Positions 48,942 through 58,936 of a stretch of DNA of 64,000 bases are shown here, piece by piece (within the stretch, counting starts at the first letter, position 1; the number at the start of each line of letters is the position of its first letter). A program made the position numbers and the translations under genes. The DNA is from VRUE01 sp963720805 (GTDB lineage Bacteria; Actinomycetota; Thermoleophilia; Solirubrobacterales; 70-9). Below the pieces are notes generated by a model. It had not been told where the DNA came from. It saw only the letters and a list, made by a program, of their open reading frames with translations, and did not search any database. The stretch spans positions 248,001-312,000 of the forward strand of contig CAVRGT010000012.1 of NCBI GenBank assembly GCA_963720805.1, given 5' to 3'.

Positions 48942-51749
48942 TTAGCGCGCCCTGTGCTTGGAGCGCTTGCGGTGCTTCTTGCAGCCCAGGGGCTTTAGCT
49001 TCGGGTGCTTGTCCCACTCCTTGCCGTTGTGGCCGGTGAAGTTGGCTTCGGCCCTGAAGGTGTGAAGACAGAGGTCTTCGCTGTTTTCGAACAGACCCTT
49101 CTTGCCGCCTCTGAGGCTGATCACCACCGAGGAGACCGGGGCGTCGGGGGTCGATTCGAAGGTGTTTCTGAGCCTTCCTTTGACCGAGTCGACCTTGCCG
49201 TCCAAGACGACGTCGATCTGGCCGTTGTGAAGCGAGGCGACCACGTCGGGGAGTTTGTGCTCTGAGGAGCGCAGGAAGACCGGGCCGGTGAGCGGTTCGG
49301 AGAGGATCGGGGTCCTGGCCACGGCGTGGCCGTAGATCGATCCCTTCGGGCACATTTCTCCGGGGTGGGCACCCTGCTTGAAGACGACCCTGGTGCAGAT
49401 CGTGTTGAAGTGGGCGTTGGCGATGAACTCCGAGTGGGGCAAGACCACTTCTGTTCTTTTGATCCCCGCTTCGCCGATGCCGTGCATCCGCAGCACCGCC
49501 CGCAGCGCCGGGAAGTCACCGCGGCGCATTCCTCCCTTCAGCTTCAGCGAGAGCTTCGGCTTGAAGGGCAAGGCGGCGCAGTCGGCTGCCTGGAAGCGGG
49601 TGGAGACGGTGACCGGGCGGTCGTCTGCTTCAGAGGCGAAGTCCAACCCTGAGCCCAGCAGGGTCGATGCGGTCGAGGTCCGCGCGCAGGAGGTCGGGTT
49701 GAGGACGAATTCGGGGCGGTCGGTGTAGGCGCGGATGTCCCTGGCGTGGACCGGGACTCCCTTGATGATGTGGGGGATCGGGTCTGACCCTGTGGCGTCG
49801 ATGAAGACTTCGCCCGATTCGGGGTCGACCCGGAAGGCGTAGCGCAAGACGACGTTGCCGAGGTCGAAGGGACCTGCCTTGGCGGCAGTGATCGCGACCA
49901 GCGAGATCGCCGAGCCGTGGTAGGGGCCCGCCAGGTAGAGCTTGCCGGGGACGTAGGCCAGTGCCTGTCCTACCCCCGCTCCGACCAGGGAGTGGCCTAC
50001 TTCAGAGGCCAGCGGGCAGGAGGGCGATGCGATCTCTTCTTCGCCGCCGTGGATGCCGGTTCTGGCGATCGCCTGGGCGATCCCGGACTCCGGGCAGAAG
50101 GGGATGCCCGCCAGCTTGCCGAGCACTCCCGGGGGGAGCTTGATCGAGAAGCGGGTGAACTCCTGTTCGGAGTCGGTGCGGAACAACCGCACGTTGAAGG
50201 GGCTGAAGCGCCCCGCGGCGTTGTTGATGCTTCCGGCGATCAGGCCCGGGCGGAAGGGCGGCAGGCCGCCGGAGGGGCAGGCGCCGCCGTCGGGGCCGCG
50301 TTCGATCTGAAAGGAGGCGGTGGTGCTTATCGCTTCGGCATCGCTCGATGCCGAGAAGGGCGTCATCTTGGCGGTGCTCTTGTATTCGCCGCAGGCGGGC
50401 GGAGTGGCAAGCGGCGCCCTCGCCCCTTCGCGGAAGTGCAGTTTGAAGGAGGAGTAGGGGATCGGCGGCAGGCCGTCGAAGGTGGTCTTGATCTGACCGG
50501 TTGCGGGGTCGAGCTCGATCTTGCCCGCCTGCTTGACGATGATCCCTCGTTCCGGCGCCCTGGCGACCAGATAGAGGGCGGTGAGGGAGTTGAAGGGGTT
50601 GGCGTAGGGGGCGGCGAGGTAGAGCGAGCCTTCGATCGCTTCCTTGAGCAGCGGGCTCCTGGCAACCACGCTGCCGAGCTTGGAGGATTCCGGGCAGCCC
50701 GCTCCCGCCGGGGAGTCGATCGTCTCCGCTCCGTATTGCGCCTGCGAGCAGACCCCTGTGCCTTCGGCGAAGGAGGGGTTGACCGTGACGCCTGCGGGCA
50801 ACGTGACCACGGTCTTGCGCGGCTCGGTTTCGGCGATCCCGCCGGGGCTGAGCCAGCCCTGGTTGGGCAGCTTCAGCTCGAAGTCAAGGCCCGAGGGGCT
50901 CTCGGCGTTTCTGCTGGTCGGCTGCGCCGATACTTTCGGTGCGAAGGGCACGGCGTCACAGCCCGCCAGGGCGGCCGGGTGCCCGCCGCCGTCAAGCGAC
51001 GGTGCCGTCTGTTCGTCGAAGACCCCCGGCGCCAGCTTGGAGTCGACCGCGACCGTGAACTCGGGCGGTGCCTCGCAGGATGCGGGCAGGGTCAGGTAGG
51101 GCTGCAGGGGGGCGTCTGAGGACAGCGGGCCTTCGGTTCCGCCGACGTTGTCGTGGCCGCGCTGGGCGTCGTGGCCGGGATCCGCGGGGGAGCCCCAGAT
51201 CGTCTCGGTGAGCGAGCTGGCTTCGATCGGGATCGCTGTTGTGACCCGCAGCCCGTAGCCTTCGGGGCTGCGCACCGAGGCGTTCTCCAGGGCGTTGTTG
51301 TTGGCGACGCTGAAGCCGATCTGTCCCGCCACCCCGGGCGGCGGCACCATGTTGTAGAGGGCGCCGCCGATTTCGCCCAGGCCGCCGGCGCTGACGCGCA
51401 GGACGCCGATCTGGGTGCTCGGCGGGCAATTCGCCACGAAGCCCTCAAACAGCCGCCGCGGGCACTGCGGCACCGCCTCGGGGTTGCCGATCAAGCCCGG
51501 CGGCAGATCGACGATCGTGTCGCGCAATTCGCCGCCTTCGGTTTCGCCGCTTCCGTTGGTCTTCAAGTCGAAGTGGATGTCCCAGGTGTAGGGGTGCGAG
51601 CCGGCTTGGGAGGTGATCGTGCCGTCCCTGTTGTGGGCCACGGCGCTGAGGCTGCCGGGGACCAGGCCGAAGTCGGCCTGGGCGGCGGCGGGCAATGCCA
51701 GCAGCGCCGCCGAGGCGAGCAGGGCCGCGATCGTCTTTGGGCGGATCAT
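48942..51749 (-). CDS. large secreted protein with basic tail
   Basis: A 935-residue protein with signal peptide (IAALLASAALLALPAAAQA). The body is beta-rich with repeated VVxLPxGV and CP-x-S-x-I/L-G motifs (for example TVVTLPAGVTVNPSFAEGTG and CPESSKLGSVVARSP), each followed by a GxLYLAxPY strand, so it consists of repeated modules of about 170-200 residues. It ends in a basic tail (KKHRKRSKHRAR). Not recognised beyond this lineage-type family. The start overlaps the upstream gene by 4 nt. Confidence 0.75.
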   Translation of the reverse strand: MIRPKTIAALLASAALLALPAAAQADFGLVPGSLSAVAHNRDGTITSQAGSHPYTWDIHFDLKTNGSGETEGGELRDTIVDLPPGLIGNPEAVPQCPRRLFEGFVANCPPSTQIGVLRVSAGGLGEIGGALYNMVPPPGVAGQIGFSVANNNALENASVRSPEGYGLRVTTAIPIEASSLTETIWGSPADPGHDAQRGHDNVGGTEGPLSSDAPLQPYLTLPASCEAPPEFTVAVDSKLAPGVFDEQTAPSLDGGGHPAALAGCDAVPFAPKVSAQPTSRNAESPSGLDFELKLPNQGWLSPGGIAETEPRKTVVTLPAGVTVNPSFAEGTGVCSQAQYGAETIDSPAGAGCPESSKLGSVVARSPLLKEAIEGSLYLAAPYANPFNSLTALYLVARAPERGIIVKQAGKIELDPATGQIKTTFDGLPPIPYSSFKLHFREGARAPLATPPACGEYKSTAKMTPFSASSDAEAISTTASFQIERGPDGGACPSGGLPPFRPGLIAGSINNAAGRFSPFNVRLFRTDSEQEFTRFSIKLPPGVLGKLAGIPFCPESGIAQAIARTGIHGGEEEIASPSCPLASEVGHSLVGAGVGQALAYVPGKLYLAGPYHGSAISLVAITAAKAGPFDLGNVVLRYAFRVDPESGEVFIDATGSDPIPHIIKGVPVHARDIRAYTDRPEFVLNPTSCARTSTASTLLGSGLDFASEADDRPVTVSTRFQAADCAALPFKPKLSLKLKGGMRRGDFPALRAVLRMHGIGEAGIKRTEVVLPHSEFIANAHFNTICTRVVFKQGAHPGEMCPKGSIYGHAVARTPILSEPLTGPVFLRSSEHKLPDVVASLHNGQIDVVLDGKVDSVKGRLRNTFESTPDAPVSSVVISLRGGKKGLFENSEDLCLHTFRAEANFTGHNGKEWDKHPKLKPLGCKKHRKRSKHRAR

Positions 51750-54700
51750 CGCTGTCCTCCTCGGTTGTGGTTGGCGCTTGGGGCCTGGCGGCGCTTGGCG
51801 TGGCGGCGTTTCCCCTTCTTGCGGTGGGCCTTCTTGTGCTTGTGCTTCTTGGCGTGCTTCTTGTGCTTGTGCTTCTTCTTGGCCGCCTTCTTTTCATCCA
51901 CGTTGCCCGCCCCTTCGAAGCTCGAGGAGCCGGGGGTGGGGTCGTTGGGCGCGGCGATTGCCGGCTGGCAGGCTTCGCCTTGGCATTCCCCGCGCGAGGC
52001 TTCGGTTTCCGCGGCGATGCCGCCGCCTTCGCGGGCCACGTAGAGGTCCATCAGGTCGTCCTTGTCCTTCAAGACCAGCTGGTCGCGGCTGGTGAAGAAG
52101 ACGTTTCGCCCCGTATCGTCGATCGCGAGGAAGTTGGCGTCTTCGGCTTCGTGCCCGGCCGAGATCAGGTTCGTGCAGCCGGCTTCGCGTTTGCAGCTGC
52201 CGATCCCCTGCGGCTCGTACTGATAGACGTCTTCGGCGCCGTTGTTGGTGTCGGCGGGCACCAGCGAGTCGCGGCTGTCGAAGTAAAGGCGCCCGGAGTC
52301 GGTCAGGTAGCGGGGCTGGGGCAGGTAGGGGACACCGAGGTCGCTGAACTCCGGCAGGATGGTGCTACCCAGCGGCAGCGCGCCGCTGGGGTCACAGGAG
52401 GCGCAGCGCAGCTCACCGCTTGAGGAGTCATAGAGGAACGCCTCCGCGCAGGGGCCGGGGAGGATTTCTCCCGCACCCTGGTTGCCAGCGCAGGGGCCGC
52501 TGCTGTCATAGCCGCTCAGCGGCGCCCGCGAGCGGAAGGCCAGCCAGCGCCCGTCGGGGCTTGCCTCGGCGGTGCGGCCTTGCGGTACGGAGAGCCACGT
52601 CCCTCCTGCATCTTTGGTTCCCACATCTCCGGGATCGAGCGTGGCGACGAAGGCGAGGTCGCCTTCCGACCAGGCGTAGAGATTGTCCTCGCCTGCCTGG
52701 GCTTTGTCGCCGTATTCGTTTTCCTCTTCGCCGGTCAATGCAGCGGTATCGACGAAGTAGACGTGCGAGAGGTCTTCGCTGTGGCCCGAGACGCCCAGAA
52801 AGCCGCCTTCGCCTTCGGTCAGGTCGGTGGTTTCTTCGGTTTGCAGGTCATAGATGTGGCCGTCTGAGAGCAGCACCCGCGAGCCGTCTTCGGAGGCGGT
52901 GAGATATTTGCCGGAGTCGGGGATCTCGATCGTCGCTTCGCCGTTTACGCGCACGTAGAGCTGACCGGCTTCGTCTGACCAGTACACGCGCGAGCCGTCG
53001 GCGGAGATCGAGTGCTGGAGGTCGCCGACCCCGCCCGAGCCGAAGCCGAAGCCGGCGGCTCCGGGCGCCGTTTCGGTGTTGCCTGGGGCGACGTTGATGA
53101 GGCGCAGCCGGCCGCCGACCGACTCGTAGAGGTTGTATTTGGAGAACCCGCCGTCGAGCGCTTCGGGGGCGAAGGGGGTTTCCGCAGTCAGCGCGTCGTT
53201 GGCTTCGAAGAACCGGTGGGAGAGATCATCGGAGGCACCGGCGTATTCGATCTGGAAGCCGGTGGCGCCGTTGGGCGGTTCTAGGCCCAGCAGCGGCGTG
53301 AGCGAGGCCGGGTTGGCGGTCGGCTGGGTGTAGAGGTTGGCGAATTCGCCGGAGGCTTCGGGGGTCAGCGAGGGCTTCCCCTGGTGGATGATGCCCTTGT
53401 TCAGCTCGGCGTCGAAGGCCGTGTACTTCCCGGTGCTCCCGCTCAGCAGCGCCGGGGCGAGGATCGTCGTCTGCCAGCCCGAGGCGGTGCGTTTGGAGAT
53501 GTACTCGTTGAAGCGGGCGGCGCCTTCGGTGGCCGAGAAGGGGAGGCCCTCATAGGCGACCGCGTCGCCGCCCGGGGCGCTCTGTTTGGGGAACTTGGCG
53601 CCCGCGAAGCCCGGCTTTTGCCGTCGCTTGCATTTGTCGTCCCGGCAGCTTTCGAAGCTGCCGATGCCGGGTTGGAGCGGGAAGACCTCGCCGGCGTTCT
53701 TCTGCACCGGGGAGACCAGCTCCCAGGCGCGGTTATCGGGCAGCCCGGGGGCTTCGGCGGGGAAGGTGTGGAAGGCCGCCTCTTCGCCTACGGTTTCGCA
53801 GGGTTCTTCGGGCTGTTCGGGTTCACAGTGGCTGGTCGCAACCGCGCGGTAGCGGTAGGCGGTGTCGGGGGCGAGGCCGACCAGCGAGGCGGCGGCGCTC
53901 AGCCCTTCCTGGGCGGCGGGCAGCGCCGCCCCGCCCAGCGGCGATTCCGCCGCCCCGGCGAATCTTTCGCCCGCTTCGTTTGCTTCGTATTCGGCCTCGG
54001 TCTCATACTGGAAGGCGTAGCGGGTGATCGAGCCCTTGGGGTTGATCTGGGCGCCGAGCGAGGCGGTAGTCGCGGTGACCGAGGAGGCCGACTGCGATTC
54101 GACCTGGGGGAAGCGGATTTCGGCCGGGGCGAAGATGTAGCCCAGCCCTGCCGTGCCGATCGGGGCGCCGTCATAGCTCTCCGGAGTGATCGCGTAGAGA
54201 ATTCCGGCGGGGCGCGATCCGCTCCAGGCCAGGCTCGGGTTGAAGGCCAGCGCCTGGATTTCGCTGCTTTTCGGCGCCATCGCGAACGTGGCCGTCTGTT
54301 CGAATTTGCCCTGCGGGTTGCAGGCGCTCAGCTGGTGGACCATTTTGTCGGCGGCGCCTTCCCTCGTGTAGAAGACTTCGCCGCCGACCGGGTTGACCGC
54401 CATCGCCAAGAGGTTGGCACCGGGGACTTTGTAGCTGCAGATCGGGGTTTCGAGTTCGCCGGGGGCGAACTCGAAGAGCCGTTCGTCGTCTACCGTGTAG
54501 AGGTTGCCGGCATCGTCGACGGCCAGGTGGGCGCCAATGCCTTTGATGTCGTTGGCGCGGCCTGTGTATTCGTAGTGTTCGTAGTCGCCGGGGCTCTGCG
54601 GTTTGAAGACCATCACGCGGGGCCCTGTTTTAAGGCCGGTGTCGTCGTTATCGGTGACGTAGACGGTGCCGGAATCGTCGACCGCGATGCCGCTCGGCCA

Positions 54701-55114
54701 GACGTCGTAATGGAACTTTTCCGGCTCTTCGTCGGTGGTTTTGCCGAGGGTTCCCTGTTCGCCGAATTCGGCGATCAGCTGCGTGCCGGTGGCGTTGAAG
54801 ACCTTGATGTGCCCGCCGGACCGGAGGTAGACGTTGCCGGTGGCCTGATCGACGGCGATGGATTCGCTTGCGGGCCCCCAAGCCGGGTTGAGCAGTTCTC
54901 CTTCGGCGTCGAAGCTGGCGCCGTGCGCGTAGAGCGTGCCGGCGGGCACGCCGCCGATGCCGGTCTCGTTGACGGCGATGCTCTTCGTTCCCTTGACGAA
55001 TTTGTTGGCTTCCCCGCTTGCGCCGAAGGTCGCGACCTGTTCGATCCCGGCCGAGGCCGGGGCGGCGGCGATGAGGCCGAGGAGGAGAAACAGCGCGAAC
55101 GCTCGCTTGCCCAT
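51746..55114 (-). CDS. very large secreted beta-propeller-like protein with lysine/histidine-rich tail
   Basis: An 1122-residue protein with signal peptide (ALFLLLGLIAAAPASA). The N-terminal third has NHL-type repeats (SIAVDQATGNVYLRSGGHIK, GIAVDDSGTVYVTDND). A fibronectin-like segment follows (about 340-450), then WD40/TolB-like repeats with short acidic loops. The end is highly basic (about 1075-1110, mainly K, H and R). The tail could bind teichoic acids, DNA or other polyanions at the cell surface. The ribosome site lies inside the end of the upstream gene. Confidence 0.75.
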   Translation of the reverse strand: MGKRAFALFLLLGLIAAAPASAGIEQVATFGASGEANKFVKGTKSIAVNETGIGGVPAGTLYAHGASFDAEGELLNPAWGPASESIAVDQATGNVYLRSGGHIKVFNATGTQLIAEFGEQGTLGKTTDEEPEKFHYDVWPSGIAVDDSGTVYVTDNDDTGLKTGPRVMVFKPQSPGDYEHYEYTGRANDIKGIGAHLAVDDAGNLYTVDDERLFEFAPGELETPICSYKVPGANLLAMAVNPVGGEVFYTREGAADKMVHQLSACNPQGKFEQTATFAMAPKSSEIQALAFNPSLAWSGSRPAGILYAITPESYDGAPIGTAGLGYIFAPAEIRFPQVESQSASSVTATTASLGAQINPKGSITRYAFQYETEAEYEANEAGERFAGAAESPLGGAALPAAQEGLSAAASLVGLAPDTAYRYRAVATSHCEPEQPEEPCETVGEEAAFHTFPAEAPGLPDNRAWELVSPVQKNAGEVFPLQPGIGSFESCRDDKCKRRQKPGFAGAKFPKQSAPGGDAVAYEGLPFSATEGAARFNEYISKRTASGWQTTILAPALLSGSTGKYTAFDAELNKGIIHQGKPSLTPEASGEFANLYTQPTANPASLTPLLGLEPPNGATGFQIEYAGASDDLSHRFFEANDALTAETPFAPEALDGGFSKYNLYESVGGRLRLINVAPGNTETAPGAAGFGFGSGGVGDLQHSISADGSRVYWSDEAGQLYVRVNGEATIEIPDSGKYLTASEDGSRVLLSDGHIYDLQTEETTDLTEGEGGFLGVSGHSEDLSHVYFVDTAALTGEEENEYGDKAQAGEDNLYAWSEGDLAFVATLDPGDVGTKDAGGTWLSVPQGRTAEASPDGRWLAFRSRAPLSGYDSSGPCAGNQGAGEILPGPCAEAFLYDSSSGELRCASCDPSGALPLGSTILPEFSDLGVPYLPQPRYLTDSGRLYFDSRDSLVPADTNNGAEDVYQYEPQGIGSCKREAGCTNLISAGHEAEDANFLAIDDTGRNVFFTSRDQLVLKDKDDLMDLYVAREGGGIAAETEASRGECQGEACQPAIAAPNDPTPGSSSFEGAGNVDEKKAAKKKHKHKKHAKKHKHKKAHRKKGKRRHAKRRQAPSANHNRGGQR

Positions 55115-55117
55115 CGT

Positions 55118-58100
55118 TTAGCCCTTCTTCCTCTTAGCGGTGGGCTTGAGCCTGACCGTGGCGAACTTGATGCCCGAGCCCTTGAGCGTCGCCTTGACGG
55201 TGCGGCCCTTCTTGAGTTCCTTCTTGACCTGCCCGTTGGCGATCTTGACCTTGACCGTCTTGGACTTGCCAGCGGCGATGCTGAAGGAGCCCTTGGCGAT
55301 CGCCACGTTCTTCTTCTTGCCCTGCTTGACCTTGGCGCTGAGCTTGAAGGAGCCCTTGCAGGGCCCGTCGCCGGCGCAGGTGAGCTTGAGGGCGGCCTTG
55401 CCGCCGCTCACCTGGGCGCTGGCGGCCGCCTTGGCGATGCCCGCCGCTTGCGGGGTAGGCGTCAGGGCTGGGATCGGGGTCGGCGTTGGGGCCGGCGTTG
55501 GGATCGGGTTGGCGTCGAAGGTCGCGGTCACCGCGGTGTCGGCATCGAGCGGCAGCGTGCAGGTGCCGGTGCCCGAGCAGCCCGCGCCCGACCAGCCGGC
55601 GAAGGTGGAGCCGGACGCCGCGGTGGCGGCGAGGGTCAGTGGCGTTCCCTCCGGGTAGCTGGAGGCGCAGGCGCCGCCGTCGCAGGTGACCGAGCCCGAG
55701 CCGCTGCCCGCGGTGTCGACGGTGAGCGTGTGGGTGATCGCGGCGAAGGTCGCGGTCACCGTGGTGTTCGCTGAGATGCCCGAGATCACGCAGGTGCCGC
55801 TGCCCGAGCAGCCCGCGCCCGACCAGCCTTCGAAGGTCGAGTGGAGGGCGGGGAGGGCTTTGACCGTGATCGTGGTGCCGTCGGCATAGCTCGGCGCGCA
55901 GGCCCCGAAGCCCGAGCCCGAGTCGCATGCGAAGCTGCCGTCGCCGCTGCCGGACTTTTTGAGGGTGAGTTTGCGCTGAAGGTTGAATTCGGCGCTGACC
56001 GAGCTTGCTTCTTCGATCGTGAAGGTGCAGCTGCCGGCGGTCGCGGTTTCCAGCGAGCACTGGCCGGCGGCCGAGCCGGCGCCGGCGAGGGCGTCGAGGG
56101 AGGAGCCCGCGGTGGCGGTGGCGATGACCTTGACTTCGGTCCCCGGCGGGATCGGGCTCGTACAGGGTTCGAAGCCGGCTCCTTCTTCGCATTCGACCTC
56201 GACGCTGCCGCTGCCGCTGCCCGTTTCTTCGATCGCCAGGGCAAGCGGGATGGCGAAGCGGTGCACTTCCACGTTCGGATCGCCCGCGCGGCTCGTGTAT
56301 ACGCGGCCGTTGCCGCTGTCGGCGGCAACCCCGAAGGGGCTGGCGGCAAGTTTGATTTCCGCAACGAGCACCGCTTCGCTGGCCCCGGACACGTCGAGCT
56401 CTTCCACATTCGCTCCAGAGAACTTCCCGGCGAAGAGGTGACCGGTTGCGGAGTCGATGCTCAAGCTTCCGACTGCTCCTGAAACGGCGTACTTGAGTTC
56501 GCCTTCTTCGGGGGCTTCGGCGTCGACTTTCGTGACTTCCCCGCCTTCGAGGTTTGTCGCGTAGACGAATCCTTCGCCGGCGGCCACCTGGCAGGGGGCC
56601 GTGGCGGCGTAGGGGCTGGCGGCCCCTTCGCCGAATTCGCTGATCGTCTTCGATTCTTCGGGGATCAGCTTGAAGACGCCTTCTTCGTAGGTGCCGATGA
56701 AGATGTTGCCGTTCTCGTCGGTGGCGACACCGCAGGGGAAGGCGCCGGGCAGGGCTTTCTGATCGATGTATGCGCCGTTGGGGGCGAAGACGTCGACGAC
56801 TCCGTTTTCGGCGTCGGTGACGTAGATGTCGCCGGCGCTGCCGCCGGGAGAGCCCGGCGGCGCGACGGCGATCTCGGCTTCTTTGGGGTTGCCGATTTCG
56901 GTGCTGAGGATTTCTCCCGCGGGGGTTTCGTCCCCCGTACCGGCGCCGTCGATGACGTTGGACCCGGTGGCGGTGAATTCGGCCGGGGTGCCGTCCTCGT
57001 GGTAGCGGCTGACCGTCTGTCCTTCGATGTCGATGACGAGGACGTCGTGGGTCGCCGGGTCGACGGCCATGCCGGCCGCCTTGGCGAATTCGGGTTCGCA
57101 GGGGGAGGAGCCGATGCCGGTCGGTTCGCAGAAGGGACCCGACAAAAGACCTGTATCGAACACTTCCACGTTCAGATCGCCCGAGCGGCTCGTGTAGAGG
57201 CGGCCGTTGCCGCTGTCGGCGGCAACCCCGAAGGGGCTGGCGGCAAGTTTGATTTCCGCAACGAGCACCGCTTCGCTGGCCCCGGACACGTCGAGCTCTT
57301 CCACATTCGCTCCAGAGAACTTCCCGGCGAAGAGGTGACCGGTTGCGGAGTCGATGCTCAAGCTTCCGACTGCTCCTGAAACGGCGTACTTGAGTTCGCC
57401 TTCTTCGGGGGCTTCGGCGTCGACTTTCGTGACTTCCCCGCCTTCGAGGTTTGTCGCGTAGACGAATCCTTCGCCGGCGGCCACCTGGCAGGGGGCCGTG
57501 GCGGCGTAGGGGCTGGCGGCCCCTTCGCCGAATTCGCTGATCGTCTTCGATTCTTCGGGGATCAGCTTGAAGACGCCTTCTTCGTAGGTGCCGATGAAGA
57601 TGTTGCCGTTCTCGTCGGTGGCGACACCGCAGGGGAAGGCGCCGGGCAGGGCTTTCTGATCGATGTATGCGCCGTTGGGGGCGAAGACGTCGACGACTCC
57701 GTTTTCGGCGTCGGTGACGTAGATGTCGCCGGCGCTGCCGCCGGGAGAGCCCGGCGGCGCGACGGCGATCTCGGCTTCTTTGGGGTTGCCGATTTCGGTG
57801 CTGAGGATTTCTCCCGCGGGGGTTTCGTCCCCCGTACCGGCGCCGTCGATGACGTTGGACCCGGTGGCGGTGAATTCGGCCGGGGTGCCGTCCTCGTGGT
57901 AGCGGCTGACCGTCTGTCCTTCGATGTCGATGACGAGGACGTCGTGGGTCGCCGGGTCGACGGCCATGCCGGCCGCCTTGGCGAATTCGGGTTCGCAGGG
58001 GGAGGAGCCGATGCCGGTCGGTTCGCAGAACTTGCCGGCAGCTTCATAGACCGGAACCGCGGCGGAGGCGAGGGCGGGGACGAGGAGGAGGGCGAGAAGC

Positions 58101-58279
58101 GAGAGGGCGGCGATTGCGAGGGAGACAAGGCCCGCGCGAGCCCGGTGCGAAGGCGCACCACTCCCGCTGGAGTGGGGCGAAGGCGCCCGGCCGGCGAGGC
58201 CTCCACGGCCGGTCGAGCCGAGACCGGTGGCCTGGCGCTGGGTCGATCCCGCGGACGATGCCTTCGCGTGCTGCTTCAC
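55118..58279 (-). CDS. secreted NHL-repeat protein with internal tandem duplication and B-repeat domains
   Basis: A 1053-residue protein from the GTG at 58279, supported by AAGGAGAG upstream. A signal peptide sits at about 48-73. Residues 84-373 form an NHL-type propeller that is repeated almost unchanged at 383-672. After this come three Flg_new_2/InlB B-type repeats (SGSGDGSFACDSGSGFGACA, then FEGWSGAGCSGSGTC), a Pro-Thr spacer and a lysine-rich C-terminal domain. It is the first gene of the four-gene surface operon. Ligand and role are unknown. Confidence 0.8.
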   Translation of the reverse strand: MKQHAKASSAGSTQRQATGLGSTGRGGLAGRAPSPHSSGSGAPSHRARAGLVSLAIAALSLLALLLVPALASAAVPVYEAAGKFCEPTGIGSSPCEPEFAKAAGMAVDPATHDVLVIDIEGQTVSRYHEDGTPAEFTATGSNVIDGAGTGDETPAGEILSTEIGNPKEAEIAVAPPGSPGGSAGDIYVTDAENGVVDVFAPNGAYIDQKALPGAFPCGVATDENGNIFIGTYEEGVFKLIPEESKTISEFGEGAASPYAATAPCQVAAGEGFVYATNLEGGEVTKVDAEAPEEGELKYAVSGAVGSLSIDSATGHLFAGKFSGANVEELDVSGASEAVLVAEIKLAASPFGVAADSGNGRLYTSRSGDLNVEVFDTGLLSGPFCEPTGIGSSPCEPEFAKAAGMAVDPATHDVLVIDIEGQTVSRYHEDGTPAEFTATGSNVIDGAGTGDETPAGEILSTEIGNPKEAEIAVAPPGSPGGSAGDIYVTDAENGVVDVFAPNGAYIDQKALPGAFPCGVATDENGNIFIGTYEEGVFKLIPEESKTISEFGEGAASPYAATAPCQVAAGEGFVYATNLEGGEVTKVDAEAPEEGELKYAVSGAVGSLSIDSATGHLFAGKFSGANVEELDVSGASEAVLVAEIKLAASPFGVAADSGNGRVYTSRAGDPNVEVHRFAIPLALAIEETGSGSGSVEVECEEGAGFEPCTSPIPPGTEVKVIATATAGSSLDALAGAGSAAGQCSLETATAGSCTFTIEEASSVSAEFNLQRKLTLKKSGSGDGSFACDSGSGFGACAPSYADGTTITVKALPALHSTFEGWSGAGCSGSGTCVISGISANTTVTATFAAITHTLTVDTAGSGSGSVTCDGGACASSYPEGTPLTLAATAASGSTFAGWSGAGCSGTGTCTLPLDADTAVTATFDANPIPTPAPTPTPIPALTPTPQAAGIAKAAASAQVSGGKAALKLTCAGDGPCKGSFKLSAKVKQGKKKNVAIAKGSFSIAAGKSKTVKVKIANGQVKKELKKGRTVKATLKGSGIKFATVRLKPTAKRKKG
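56264..58030 (-). repeat. 870-bp tandem duplication inside the NHL-repeat gene
   Basis: 56264-57133 and 57161-58030 are direct repeats with a period of 897 bp, separated by a 27-bp linker. The only differences I see are a few bases near the C-terminal end of each copy (about 56277-56303 against 57174-57200). The period is 299 codons, so the frame is kept. Confidence 0.9.
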
Positions 58280-58426
58280 GTAGCTCTCTCCTTGTCCCGT
58301 GAGCCCCTCTGCCCGCCGCTTCCCTTAGCGGCTTCCTCGAGGCTCGGTTATGTCCCTGTGGTCAGTTCCGTCCGCGTCCCTTTGCGAACTGAACTATGTC
58401 GTACATGAAGTGAGGCAGTATGAGAA

Positions 58427-58438
58427 CAAACTCGTTTG
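58427..58438 (-). promoter_or_regulatory. palindrome upstream of the surface-protein operon
   Basis: CAAACTCGTTTG lies about 150 bp before the GTG start of the operon, in the 240-bp gap between it and the vapC gene. The gap is the most AT-rich stretch here and probably holds the operon promoter; no other feature is visible in it. Confidence 0.3.
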
Positions 58439-58519
58439 CAAAAGTCAAGGCCACGCGCGTTCCCGTAGAAATTTGGCTCCCCAGAGCGGAGAGCGGCGAC
58501 GGCGAAGCGGGCGGTTTCT

Positions 58520-58936
58520 CTACGCGTCGGCGGGCAGCAGCTCGAAGGAGCCGCCGCTCAAGGGCTCGACGGCGCGGAAGTGGCGCTCGTCGAAGGTGGC
58601 GATGCGGGTGGTCTCGAGGCGGCCGGCGAGGGCCACAAGGGAAGCATCGGTTAGGCCGAGGCCGAGCTCGGCGTAGCGGTCGGCGATCTCGGCGGCCTGG
58701 ACGTCGAGCTTCGGCCACCATTCGACGCCCATGGTTCCAGCGCGGACCTCACCGTAAAAGCCCGCGACTACAGCGGGGGTGCAGCGACTGTTCAGCATGT
58801 GGTCGATCTCGGCCAGGACCAACGGCGTCGTCGCGAAACTCCCCTTGACGGCCGTATAGAAATCGACCGCCTTGCGGTGGCCTTCATCGGGCTCGTGGAA
58901 CAAAGCCACGACGAAGGAGGTATCGAGGACGATCAA
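58520..58936 (-). CDS. VapC-like PIN-domain toxin
   Basis: A 138-residue PIN-domain protein with the four acidic residues of the RNase site: Asp in IVLDTS, Glu in LVLAEID, Asp in GLTDASLVAL and Asp in TFDERHF. It would cut a specific RNA such as a tRNA. The TTG start at 58936 overlaps the antitoxin stop (TTGA). The long open frame upstream of this start is the antisense or shifted reading of the antitoxin gene. Confidence 0.88.
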   Translation of the reverse strand: MIVLDTSFVVALFHEPDEGHRKAVDFYTAVKGSFATTPLVLAEIDHMLNSRCTPAVVAGFYGEVRAGTMGVEWWPKLDVQAAEIADRYAELGLGLTDASLVALAGRLETTRIATFDERHFRAVEPLSGGSFELLPADA

